Part shown: positions 23,352 to 31,115 of the stretch, one piece after another
How positions within the stretch are numbered: position 1 is the first letter of the stretch
Layout: every line of letters begins with the position of its first letter
From: a virus
Strand: one strand, 5' to 3'
IMG/VR virus record: IMGVR_UViG_3300017741_000026
Coordinates: 1-33,508 of that record
DNA length: 33,508 nucleotides
Notes under the pieces: model-generated
The model's database searches: none
What the model saw: only the letters and a program-made list of their open reading frames with translations
What the model was told of the DNA's origin: nothing
Translations under genes and position numbers: made by a program

Positions 23352-23931
23352 GCTGTATGCACTCCTTTGCTTGTGCTACTGACATCTTGAACCACTCACC
23401 CCTACGCTCTGCAATCTTACCAGCTTGCTTATGGGCAAGAGCTTCTGCCTTACGTCTATCTTCTGTAGACACAGAGTACATCAACTTGTAGTCACGCATT
23501 GGACTGCTAGTCTGGTAACCATTGAGCCTGTCTTCTGCGTCAATAGCCATACCAATCTTTACCCACTCAGGCCATGCTGAGTTAGTAATGATGTACACCT
23601 GACCTTCTTTACTACTAGTGTAGTTCTGCAAACTAGAGAAAGCGGCATCATTGAATGACTTGTACCTACCTGCTTTCCACAGAGGGTGTGACTTAGACAC
23701 GTACTTACCATTAACATACATATGAATGTTCTTCTTGTTGTGTGAGTCTAGTCTACGTCTACCGTTAGCTTGTCCGTAGTACCACCACTCACCGTCTTCA
23801 AAGACACAGTTAATGTTAGTGGGTGTCTGCCCAGTTACTTCCGTACTTGTAGTCACTGTCAAGTCTGCATCTGAAGTTGAACTGCTGTTCTGTGTCTCGC
23901 ATACATCGTTGAATAATTCTGCCTGTCTCAT
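23341..23931 (-). CDS. GIY-YIG/T5orf172-type protein overlapping the polymerase 3' end
   Basis: The C-terminal part (about residues 109-196) is a T5orf172/MUG113-type GIY-YIG-like domain: GQVYIITNSAWPEWVKIGMA with DRLNGYQTSSP and ALAHKQAGKIAERRGEWFKM. The second half of the first phrase is the G-x-x-K-I-G pattern of the fold. The middle (about 38-105) is a separate small domain with W-W-Y-Y-G-Q-A-N and R-R-L-D. The first 39 codons overlap the 3' end of the DNA polymerase gene in another frame. The start is supported by AAGGA 8 bases before the ATG at 23931. Such proteins are thought to be nucleases or DNA-binding factors; actual cutting is unproven. Confidence 0.72.
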   Translation of the reverse strand: MRQAELFNDVCETQNSSSTSDADLTVTTSTEVTGQTPTNINCVFEDGEWWYYGQANGRRRLDSHNKKNIHMYVNGKYVSKSHPLWKAGRYKSFNDAAFSSLQNYTSSKEGQVYIITNSAWPEWVKIGMAIDAEDRLNGYQTSSPMRDYKLMYSVSTEDRRKAEALAHKQAGKIAERRGEWFKMSVAQAKECIQHGL

Positions 23932-25522
23932 CTTCTTGTCCTTTCTTAACTAGTAGCTGTACCTCATCATGTACAAACGCTACGATTGTTGCATCTAAGT
24001 TAGCTTCCTTGATAGCTTCGGCAATACGAACATACCAAGTTTTACAAATGATTGCACCACAACTTTGAAGTAAAGTATTAAGTGCGGCATGGCTGTGACG
24101 TATAGGAATGACACGTCCGTCAAGTCCCTTAATCCAACCACGTTTTTCTGCCGCATCAGATACAGCATCCTTCAGGTACTTTAGTGCAGGTAGTTTAGTT
24201 AGAAATTTTTTCTTAATTTTTCTACCCTCACCTGAACCCTTGCCAATAATCTTACCAATCTTCTCGTCACCTGCACCATACAAAAATCCATAGATGAATG
24301 TCTTGGCATTGGAACGTGTAGGTAGACCAGCCGCTTCTTGGTTAGTGGTATGTACGTCACCCTCAAGGACTACTTTACTATAAGAACCGTCATCATAAGA
24401 AGCCATGTAATGAGCAAGACATCTAAGTTCCAACCCAGAAGCATCAGCCCCCAGAAGACTATAGCCATCAGGAGCATGAAACAAGCTACGACATTCCGTG
24501 CCATACTCCGCACCAACACTAGGGACTTGAGCCACGTTTGGATTGTTGTGCGTACAGCGTGAAGTAACTGCACCCATATGATTGACACGTCCATGTATCT
24601 TACCATCCTTCTGTAGTTTAAGCCATGCTTGTTTGCCAGTACCAAGCTGACCGATACGTTTATTGAGTAGTAGGTACTCGTTCAGTAGTTTAGCCTCAGG
24701 CATATCAATACCTGCAAGCACTGTCTCATCTACCTTAGGGTCACCGTTGTCAGTAAACACATCGGGTTGCCAGCCACGCTTCATTAGTCTGTCAGCAATC
24801 TGCTGTCGTGATGCTGGATTGAATGGTATCTCCTTGGTCTTTGTCTTTAGCTCTACAACCGTAGGCTCAAACGTATCCTGTAGTTCCTGTTCAATCGTCA
24901 TCTTGCGTGACTGTAGCTTGGTGAACAAAGCCTCTGCCTCTTCTACATTGAACGGAAACCCTGTGTTCTCCTGTTCTAATAGAAGTGTGTGAAGCTTCTG
25001 TTCTAAGTCGAGGGCTTCTTGGTTGAAGTCTTTTGACTTGATTCTTTCGTAGAGGGTTGCTGTGACTTGTGTGTCTTGGACACAGTAGTCGAGCATTTCC
25101 TGCGTGAATATTGCAAAGCTTTCTGTACCACTGTTGAACGCACCCTTTAACTCCCCTAGTCTAATGCCCCATGCCTTAAGGCTATGGCTTCCAATTAACT
25201 TAGATTCAAACTTACCCTTCTGGTATAACTTGTAGTCTAGTTCTTTTAAGTTAGGCCAGATGGTACGAGAGTATACCAAAGTGTCAAGCAGTTGTCCATC
25301 ATACTCAAAGTCATACAGCTTCTTCAATACCTGTAGGTCATACGAAATAATGTTGTGACCAATTAGCATCTCTGCTTGCTTGAGAAAGTCTAGACCTTCC
25401 TTGATACTGTTGGGGTCAAAGGTGTGTACCTCATTGGTATCAATATCCCTTGCCACTATACACCACACTTGTGAGACTTGCTCAAGCAGGTGGTCTGCTT
25501 CGATATCAAATATCAGTTTCAT
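23816..25522 (-). CDS. Family A DNA polymerase (T7 gp5-like), 568 aa
   Basis: Replicative polymerase with a 3'-5' exonuclease domain. I choose the ATG at 25522 (GGAG about 8 bases upstream) over a GTG at 25537. Exonuclease: FDIEADHLL (D6, E8), IGHNIISYDL, DYCVQDTQVT. Polymerase: motif A ADASGLELRCLAHYM (D360), motif B RSNAKTFIYGFLYGAGDEKI (R403, K407, Y411) and motif C FVHDE (D519). It ends GSNWADTH, close to the T7 end. T7 gp5 has 704 aa; the shortfall lies mainly between residues 219 and 233, where T7 carries its thioredoxin-binding insertion. Tyr at position 411 is the T7-type choice at the site equivalent to Phe762 of E. coli Pol I. Confidence 0.95.
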   Translation of the reverse strand: MKLIFDIEADHLLEQVSQVWCIVARDIDTNEVHTFDPNSIKEGLDFLKQAEMLIGHNIISYDLQVLKKLYDFEYDGQLLDTLVYSRTIWPNLKELDYKLYQKGKFESKLIGSHSLKAWGIRLGELKGAFNSGTESFAIFTQEMLDYCVQDTQVTATLYERIKSKDFNQEALDLEQKLHTLLLEQENTGFPFNVEEAEALFTKLQSRKMTIEQELQDTFEPTVVELKTKTKEIPFNPASRQQIADRLMKRGWQPDVFTDNGDPKVDETVLAGIDMPEAKLLNEYLLLNKRIGQLGTGKQAWLKLQKDGKIHGRVNHMGAVTSRCTHNNPNVAQVPSVGAEYGTECRSLFHAPDGYSLLGADASGLELRCLAHYMASYDDGSYSKVVLEGDVHTTNQEAAGLPTRSNAKTFIYGFLYGAGDEKIGKIIGKGSGEGRKIKKKFLTKLPALKYLKDAVSDAAEKRGWIKGLDGRVIPIRHSHAALNTLLQSCGAIICKTWYVRIAEAIKEANLDATIVAFVHDEVQLLVKKGQEDETGRIIQRCMRDTEQQFNFRCRLDSDYKYGSNWADTH

Positions 25523-25540
25523 TCTGTGTCTCCGCACTAG

Positions 25541-27145
25541 TTAAAATTCAGGGTCTGCATCGTCCTCTTCAAACATTACCTCAACCATACGGCCTGTATC
25601 TTTGAGGTATTCTAAGGAACAACACAGTCCTGTCTCGCCTGACCATCTGTTCTTCAACACACGGACATGGCTTATATGTGGGTTGTCATCGTCTTGCTGA
25701 TTACGTTCAAGACCAATGACCATATCACTTAGCTGACCGATTGCGGCAGAGCCACGCAGTTGTGCTAGTGATGTTTGTGCGCCATCCTCATGGCCTCTGT
25801 CACCTGATGGACGTTTGAGGTGTGAGATAAGTAGCAAGCCACAGTTCAACTCTTCAACCAAGGCACGTAACCTTGTCATAGTATTGTCGATTAGCCTACG
25901 TTCATCTCCACCTTCAAGCCCTGAGACAACAATAGAAATGTGGTCAAGAATAATATAGCTAGCACCACAACCCCTGACCAAGTAACGTATCTTGGATAGA
26001 AGGTTATCACTGTCAGTACTGCCCCAATGGTCATAGAGATATACTCTACCAGAACCCACAGTATTGTTGAAAGCATTTCTCATCTCCTCTTCAGGTACTT
26101 CATTGTCCTGTCTCAGGTGTAATGGTTTGTTCAACTCCAAGGACATCAGCCCTAGTGCAGTACGCTTTACGTTCTCCTCTAGTGCAATGTACCCTAGTGT
26201 CTCACCATTCTTGATAAGTCCAAAGGCTAGCTCTCGTGCTAACTGTGACTTACCAATGCCTGACCCTGCCGTGATAGTTACAATCTCACCACGCCTACAA
26301 CCACCTGTCTTCTCCTGCAATCCTACGTATGAGTAGGGTACAGATTGCTTGTCTTCGGTGGTAGTTACTGTATCCCACAGGTCAACACCTGCAACGATAC
26401 CATCAGGACGGTAGGTCTTAGCTGACCACACGGCATCAATCAGTTCCTCTGTCCTACCTGCTTGCATCATATCGCTAGCATCCTTTAGGGGAAGCTTGGC
26501 AATCTTAGCCTTGTTAGGTGGTAGGATATTGGCTACATCAATAGCCGCCTTGTGTCCTGCCTCATCATTGTCAAACATAAGAACAATGGTGTCGTAGTTA
26601 CACAGCCAATCCAGTGCCTTACTCACTGCCTTCTTAGCTGAGTGACAACCCTGAGGTAGTGATACCACAGGCCACTTGTTGTCAAAGCATTGGCTCAACG
26701 AGAGAGCATCAAGCTCACCCTCAACAATAGTAATCATCTTACCACTGTCTCTTGCAAGATGTTCACCATACAGGTTTACATTCTTGATATCGCCTAGCAC
26801 AGTGAAGTCTTTGTTAGGAAAGCGTAGCTTCTGTGCTTGCAGTTTACCCTGCCTGTCATAGAAGTTTGCTACCTGTACCTTACTACCCTTGTAGGTAGAG
26901 ATACCATACTGCCAGTGCTTGGCTGTCTTCTCGTTAATCTTTCTCTTGTTTAGTTGTCCGATATCTATATCGAGAAACTTACTATCTACTTGTGTTGTCA
27001 CTGCAATCACTCCTTCATTGTCTGCTGGTGTCAGCGTCTGGCAAGAGAAGCAGTAGTGTTTACCATCTGAATACTCAGCATTGGCATCACTACTGCCACA
27101 GTGAGGACAGGCTACGTGCCTAATAAACTCACTGCTATCTTCCAT
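25541..27145 (-). CDS. DNA primase-helicase (T7 gp4-like), 534 aa
   Basis: Bifunctional replication protein. An N-terminal zinc ribbon (C13, C16, C32, C35) is followed by a Toprim-type primase domain with ITIVEGELDALSLSQ (E142) and LMFDNDEAG (D192, D194). The hexameric helicase domain has Walker A GSGIGKS (294-300), a YIILDHISIVVSG Walker B region near 396-408, and a later LRGSAAIGQLSDMVIGLERN motif. Length is close to T7 gp4A (566 aa). The C-terminus is acidic (MFEEDDADPEF), as in T7 gp4, where such a tail contacts DNA polymerase. It starts 11 bases inside the upstream gene. Confidence 0.95.
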   Translation of the reverse strand: MEDSSEFIRHVACPHCGSSDANAEYSDGKHYCFSCQTLTPADNEGVIAVTTQVDSKFLDIDIGQLNKRKINEKTAKHWQYGISTYKGSKVQVANFYDRQGKLQAQKLRFPNKDFTVLGDIKNVNLYGEHLARDSGKMITIVEGELDALSLSQCFDNKWPVVSLPQGCHSAKKAVSKALDWLCNYDTIVLMFDNDEAGHKAAIDVANILPPNKAKIAKLPLKDASDMMQAGRTEELIDAVWSAKTYRPDGIVAGVDLWDTVTTTEDKQSVPYSYVGLQEKTGGCRRGEIVTITAGSGIGKSQLARELAFGLIKNGETLGYIALEENVKRTALGLMSLELNKPLHLRQDNEVPEEEMRNAFNNTVGSGRVYLYDHWGSTDSDNLLSKIRYLVRGCGASYIILDHISIVVSGLEGGDERRLIDNTMTRLRALVEELNCGLLLISHLKRPSGDRGHEDGAQTSLAQLRGSAAIGQLSDMVIGLERNQQDDDNPHISHVRVLKNRWSGETGLCCSLEYLKDTGRMVEVMFEEDDADPEF

Positions 27146-27386
27146 TGGCTATGCTCTCTAGCAGGTAGTCAGAAACGATACGCATCTTCTTTGCTATCGC
27201 CTTGGCTACAAAGTTAGGGTAGGTATCCACATCTTCAGCAATATCAAGACCAACATCTCGCCAATCAATCTCACTGTAGAACTCTTCGTTGTCAATGTAA
27301 ACTGACACACGGATACCCTGTTCGTTCATCTCTGTATTGATATCAATCTCAGATACAAACTCTTCAGTTACTTCCATTAGGCTCAT
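27135..27386 (-). CDS. Small acidic protein in the replication block, 83 aa
   Basis: The start is set at the ATG at 27386: GAGGAG lies about 9 bases before it and the ATG overlaps the endonuclease stop as ATGA. The longer frame to 27446 would overlap the endonuclease by 64 bases. The sequence is acidic: MSLMEVTEEFVSEIDINTEM at the start, EEFYSEIDWRDVGLDIAEDV later. No known family or motif is apparent. Position between endonuclease I and primase-helicase is where T7-like phages keep small inhibitors or modulators; that is a guess. Confidence 0.6.
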   Translation of the reverse strand: MSLMEVTEEFVSEIDINTEMNEQGIRVSVYIDNEEFYSEIDWRDVGLDIAEDVDTYPNFVAKAIAKKMRIVSDYLLESIANGR

Positions 27387-27745
27387 GATAGCCACTCCTC
27401 TGGTATAGTTCCTTCTGTCCAGACAAACCCTTGTCGGTCTGCCCACTCAGCACAGGTCATCTTTGAACCGTCCTTCCTTTTCTTAGCACCCTGTATAGTA
27501 GAGCTAGCCTTCTGAAATACAAACCGTATATCTAGGTCAGGGTACTGTGCCTTGATAGCCTTCATCTTACGCTGACTATCCTGCCTGAAGTATCCCTTCA
27601 ACTCTACTATCATCTTACCAACTGCTAAGTCAGGGATGTAGTGGCGTTCCACAGTGTACGAAATTTTTTCTGGTTCATACACATATGAAACACCACGTTC
27701 ATCTAGGTTCGCAATGACCCTCTCCTCAAAAGTCCCCTTCATCAC
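27383..27745 (-). CDS. Endonuclease I, Holliday-junction resolvase (T7 gp3-like), 120 aa
   Basis: Residues 5-70 carry the T7 endonuclease I fold: FEERVIANLDERGVSYVYEP, then HYIPDLAVGKMIVELKGYFR, giving the E...D...E-x-K active site (equivalents of E20, D55, E65, K67 in T7). It resolves branched DNA and helps break down host DNA. The protein is somewhat smaller than T7 gp3 (149 aa). It starts 20 bases inside the SSB gene and ends with an ATGA overlap on the next gene. The ORF begins with two Met codons, and the second may be the true start. Confidence 0.92.
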   Translation of the reverse strand: MMKGTFEERVIANLDERGVSYVYEPEKISYTVERHYIPDLAVGKMIVELKGYFRQDSQRKMKAIKAQYPDLDIRFVFQKASSTIQGAKKRKDGSKMTCAEWADRQGFVWTEGTIPEEWLS

Positions 27746-28355
27746 TGGCTACTGCATTACCATCCTCGAATACCTCAGTCGCATCATCTTTAGCAACTGC
27801 CTCTTCTACGTACCCATCCTCTACATTGAACATGGATGATGCACCACCACCATACTCAACTAACTCTAGTACCTGTACACCTACTAAGTGTAGCTTGACA
27901 CCAACCATCTTGGTTGCAGGGATAAAGTAAGTACGAGGTTCAAACGATACATTGATAGTACTACCGTTACCAATCATCTTCTCACCTGTCATTGGTGATA
28001 GCTTGGCATCCACAACTAGAGGCTTCTGAGTGTAGGTGTTACCATCCCTACGCTTACCTACTGCATCAAGCTTGAACTTGAACTTGATATCACCAGTAGG
28101 GTTACCGTCTTGGTCTGTATCTTCCTCAACAGGAAGGTGAGTGGACAGCTTATCCTTATACTTAGGGTTCTGCTTCATCTCTTCTTCTAGTCGTTCACTG
28201 ACTAGACCTTCGAGATAGTCACTCAACTTAGTTGCATCAAGTTGTGGTTTGAGTAGGTCAACTGAGTACACACCATCTGGATTGAACTTGGTGTCTGGTT
28301 CAAACACCTTAACCCACATTGCATTACCAGTTACAGTCTTTAGTTTCTTGCTCAT
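27726..28355 (-). CDS. Single-stranded DNA-binding protein (T7 gp2.5-like), 209 aa
   Basis: OB-fold protein for replication and recombination. The start MSKKLKTVTGNAMWVKVFEP, the central KFKFKLDAVGKRRDGNTYTQ and the NVSFEPRTYFIPATKMVGVK region match gp2.5-type SSBs. The last 40 residues are acidic and end in Asp-Phe (EGDF), the tail that recruits polymerase and primase-helicase in T7. Length is close to T7 gp2.5 (232 aa). It is the first gene after the promoter at 28391-28407, as expected for an abundant replication protein. The untranslated leader is about 35 bases, with AGGAG roughly 8 bases before the ATG. Confidence 0.9.
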   Translation of the reverse strand: MSKKLKTVTGNAMWVKVFEPDTKFNPDGVYSVDLLKPQLDATKLSDYLEGLVSERLEEEMKQNPKYKDKLSTHLPVEEDTDQDGNPTGDIKFKFKLDAVGKRRDGNTYTQKPLVVDAKLSPMTGEKMIGNGSTINVSFEPRTYFIPATKMVGVKLHLVGVQVLELVEYGGGASSMFNVEDGYVEEAVAKDDATEVFEDGNAVASDEGDF

Positions 28356-28390
28356 ATAATCTCCTGTATAAGCTTTAGTTTATCTTTGGG

Positions 28391-28407
28391 CTATAGGTCA
28401 ACTTTAG
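28391..28407 (-). promoter_or_regulatory. Phage RNA polymerase promoter (replication block)
   Basis: The minus strand reads CTAAAGTTGACCTATAG, the exact copy of the element at 19921-19937. It lies between the RNA polymerase stop and the SSB gene. It is flanked by a 7-bp inverted repeat, CTTTGGG (28384-28390) and CCCAAAG (28414-28420), one arm of which covers the last RNA polymerase codons. This would give the upstream message a small hairpin, possibly an attenuator. Confidence 0.8.
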
Positions 28408-28410
28408 GAA

Positions 28411-30075
28411 TCACCCAAAGAAATAATTAGATTCCAGTACCCTATCTAAATCTAATCCACCTGTTGCTGGTGGTTGCGGTATAGAACTATCACCGATAGT
28501 CTCTACTGCATGGTCACGTAGCTCTTGTAGTACATCATGTTTCTTATACATATCTACAAAAGCTTCCCTCAGTATGCGGCTCATGATATCCATGTTAGGA
28601 CTGTGTGTCCCATAGCTATCATGTACCATGCTGAAGTCCATCATGTTCTTATCCATACACTGGTTGATAGTCAAGGTCAAGGCTGAAGCATCCAACGAGT
28701 GAATGAAGTTAGGCGATGCCCCTGTTGAGATGCGTGACTTGTTCACTGTGTCCTGCAACTCCTGTTGGTAACTCAGGTATACTAGGTTACCATCAACGTG
28801 TGTCTTGATAAGACGCTTCTTAGTGTTGAAGTATGGTTGCACCACAAGAAAGTCTGTTGGTGTCACCCACTCCATATGTTTGCTAGCCTCACCGTAGTGC
28901 TTACCCACCAGCTTTACATAGTCCATGACCTTTCGTGCTGATGCGATAGTCTCATTGATACCCTGCCACACATGACCTGCTAGGTACAGGCCAGCTTGGA
29001 ACAGGTCATCACCAAACGGATTGTCTACTCCCTTCTTCTCTATCCTGTCAGTGATAGCCTCTTGGATATACTCACGACAGGCGTGTTGAGTACCTGAGTA
29101 TGGCACAATCATCACTGGTCTTTTAGTTATAGACCTGTCGATACCAAATGTCAAGCACGTTTGTGCAAGTTCGTTACCCTCTTGTGCATCCTTCTGTATC
29201 AGGGCTACTGCCTTGTCTGCTACATCTGCATAGATATCAGCAGGTTTATCAGACGGTATCAGGTTGGTAGCCTTACCACCTATCTCATCCCTGAGGATTG
29301 CTGACAGGTGTTGCAGTCCATTGCATGAACCATCTGCCGCACACGGTAGGTGAGTATAGAAACCCCAACCCTCACGCAGTAGACCGTACCACTCAAAGCA
29401 CCAACCCAAGAACTGCCATGCCTTGTCTGCTTCCTGCCACCATGTGTAGTCAAGTGGGTTCTCAGCAGTCTTAACGATGTTGTCTTCGTTCTCCCATGCC
29501 CACTGGACACGTTCATCAAATGATACCTTATCATTACCAAACAGGTTAGCACCATGAATGGCAAGCCAGTAAGCATCATCAAAGTTATTGATTGGAAACC
29601 CATTGTTAAATAGTAACAGAGCCTTACCCCAATCAGCCACCTGAGGTGACATAAAACTTTCTACTGGATATTTTCTTGAGCGAAAATCTAACTGCCATAC
29701 AAAATAAAACTCTGGGTAGTTAGCGTACTGTTCCGCTAGTTGTATTGTCCGTTCAACCTGTAGCCTACGTGACATAGACTTACCGTTGAATGTATAGATA
29801 GTGTTACGTTTCTTTGCCCACTCTCTATACTTTTGTAACTCAGCCTCATCCATATCCTGAGGGTCTTTATTGAATGGATACTCTGGCAGGTCTAGGTCAT
29901 AACGAGGTGGCAACCCTGCCCACTCTTGGTTACTATCCCATGCCTTACGCATCACATCAAGCACACCCTTATCAATAGTCCAAGCTGTACGCTGTAGTCC
30001 ATTGACTGCCCTGTACTCAAGGCTCATGTCCTGCTTGCGTAGTCTGTCCATGTATTCTCTACTGCTTTTCTTCAA
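28411..30075 (-). CDS. Phage RNA polymerase, C-terminal catalytic part, 554 aa
   Basis: T7-type single-subunit RNA polymerase catalytic half. Motif A CAADGSCNGLQHLSA (D248, like D537 of T7); motif B RSITKRPVMIVPYSGTQ (K318 and Y326, like K631 and Y639); motif C MVHDSYGTHS (D486, like D812). It ends in ILR...VLESNYFFG, matching the T7 foot (FAFA). The first residues KKSSREYMDRL continue directly from the end of the upstream ORF, equivalent to T7 residue about 276. The start is a TTG at 30075 that overlaps the upstream stop by 4 bases and has GAGGG about 5 bases ahead; an ATG at codon 9 is an alternative. Together the halves make a near-complete enzyme of about 811 residues against 883 in T7. 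Confidence 0.9.
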   Translation of the reverse strand: MKKSSREYMDRLRKQDMSLEYRAVNGLQRTAWTIDKGVLDVMRKAWDSNQEWAGLPPRYDLDLPEYPFNKDPQDMDEAELQKYREWAKKRNTIYTFNGKSMSRRLQVERTIQLAEQYANYPEFYFVWQLDFRSRKYPVESFMSPQVADWGKALLLFNNGFPINNFDDAYWLAIHGANLFGNDKVSFDERVQWAWENEDNIVKTAENPLDYTWWQEADKAWQFLGWCFEWYGLLREGWGFYTHLPCAADGSCNGLQHLSAILRDEIGGKATNLIPSDKPADIYADVADKAVALIQKDAQEGNELAQTCLTFGIDRSITKRPVMIVPYSGTQHACREYIQEAITDRIEKKGVDNPFGDDLFQAGLYLAGHVWQGINETIASARKVMDYVKLVGKHYGEASKHMEWVTPTDFLVVQPYFNTKKRLIKTHVDGNLVYLSYQQELQDTVNKSRISTGASPNFIHSLDASALTLTINQCMDKNMMDFSMVHDSYGTHSPNMDIMSRILREAFVDMYKKHDVLQELRDHAVETIGDSSIPQPPATGGLDLDRVLESNYFFG

Positions 30076-30845
30076 TGTACCCTCACTAATGGTAGTTTGT
30101 TGAACACTTGGCTATGATATCCACCACCCTCAACATCTACCCAATCTCGTGGTGGTATCAGTGACGGTGCAAAGCGTGGCTTCCCTGCCTCGTTGTGCTT
30201 GTTAAAGTTCTTAATCCACTCAAGCGTTTCTGGTGTGGCTTCAAGATATGTTACTGTCTTGTTAGTCCGTTGTCTGTGCTTGTTTAGCTTGACTAGTCCT
30301 GTCTTGACTATCACCTTATCAATCAGCCTCATACCTACATGGATACGCTCTTCGTTTGTCCACTCAGTGTCCTTGTAACCATCCTTGTTCATCTTATAGA
30401 CAAGACCCTGCCGCTTGTGTTGCTTGCTTGCCTTCTCGTTAGCCTTCTTGATAATGTTTAGTGCTGACCTACCCTCTGCCTCAACCCACTGCGTAAGCCT
30501 CTTCTGCATCTCAATATTCATGCCTATATATCTGGCTATCTTGGTTAGGGTATAGCGTTTGGATACCTCATCAACAATAGTAATCATGGCTAGGTAGGCT
30601 ACAGCGTGGACATCCATGCCCTTTAGTTTCTTCTTGGCTATATCACGATTGCTTGTAGTGCTTGCTTGTATTTCCCTCACACCATCTGCCACCGCATTGA
30701 CTACCCCTGCAATCACTGCCCTGCCGTGTTGTGTGTTACTCTGTATTCCCTTCTCAATAAGTTTGTTTGTGTTGCTCTGGTATCTGTTAATGCCAGCCTG
30801 TAGCATTTCCATTTCTAGTGCTAGCTGTTTCTCTAGTGTTGACAC
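30072..30845 (-). CDS. Phage RNA polymerase, N-terminal part, 257 aa
   Basis: N-terminal domain of the split polymerase. It begins at GTG (30845) with AAGGAG about 8 bases upstream. The start STLEKQLALEMEMLQAGINR resembles the T7-type opening. Near the end, SLIPPRDWVDVEGGGYHSQV and LPLVRVH align with the T7 PW...GGGY...LALVRTH region, after which T7 continues with SKKALMRYEDVY and this ORF stops. The domain contributes promoter recognition and RNA exit in T7. The stop TGA is one base out of frame with the next ORF, so either two subunits assemble, a -1 frameshift joins them, or one base is missing in the sequence. Confidence 0.85.
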   Translation of the reverse strand: MSTLEKQLALEMEMLQAGINRYQSNTNKLIEKGIQSNTQHGRAVIAGVVNAVADGVREIQASTTSNRDIAKKKLKGMDVHAVAYLAMITIVDEVSKRYTLTKIARYIGMNIEMQKRLTQWVEAEGRSALNIIKKANEKASKQHKRQGLVYKMNKDGYKDTEWTNEERIHVGMRLIDKVIVKTGLVKLNKHRQRTNKTVTYLEATPETLEWIKNFNKHNEAGKPRFAPSLIPPRDWVDVEGGGYHSQVFNKLPLVRVH

Positions 30846-30927
30846 TGTTGTTTCTCCTTCTGTTATAGAGATAACTTAATAATGTTAATGGTATCAACCA
30901 TAGTGGTAGAGTTATGACAAATAACAT
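30787..30927 (-). CDS. Small hydrophobic ORF overlapping the RNAP start, 46 aa
   Basis: A 46-codon frame starts at the ATG at 30927. Residues 2-20 (LFVITLPLWLIPLTLLSYL) are strongly hydrophobic, followed by YNRRRNNS: a single-pass membrane peptide with positive-inside charge. The last part overlaps the start of the RNA polymerase gene. The ribosome binding site is weak. It fills an otherwise empty 90-base interval between the zinc-ribbon gene and RNAP, which supports it. No family is recognised. Confidence 0.4.
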   Translation of the reverse strand: MLFVITLPLWLIPLTLLSYLYNRRRNNSVNTRETASTRNGNATGWH

Positions 30928-30935
30928 AAAGCTTA

Positions 30936-31115
30936 TCACTGCATCTGCTGTTCCCACCACAACTGGTGCTTGGTTACTGCCTCATACTCACTTGGTGTTT
31001 CTGTCCATGATACACCACACTCATGGCAGTACCATTCTATCTTACCATCTACTGCATACAAGGCTTCTGCTTCGCCATTGTCACAGTGTGGACAGGCTTT
31101 AAATCCCATAGTCAT
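30936..31115 (-). CDS. Small zinc-ribbon protein, 59 aa
   Basis: The ATG at 31115 overlaps the stop of the upstream gene as TAATG. The product opens MTMGFKACPHCDNGEAEALY, and CHEC follows at residues 30-33. C8, C11, C30 and C33 form a C-x2-C/C-x2-C zinc ribbon. The C-terminus (WTETPSEYEAVTKHQLWWEQ) is helical and acidic. It is too short for a DNA-processing enzyme and is probably an early regulator or protein binder. Gene context is the small early genes just before RNA polymerase. Confidence 0.72.
   Translation of the reverse strand: MTMGFKACPHCDNGEAEALYAVDGKIEWYCHECGVSWTETPSEYEAVTKHQLWWEQQMQ

Noticed and set aside
30072-30080. A classic -1 programmed frameshift site joining the RNAP ORFs
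   Set aside because: No X-XXY-YYZ slippery heptamer occurs before the stop; coupled reinitiation or a sequence error fits better.
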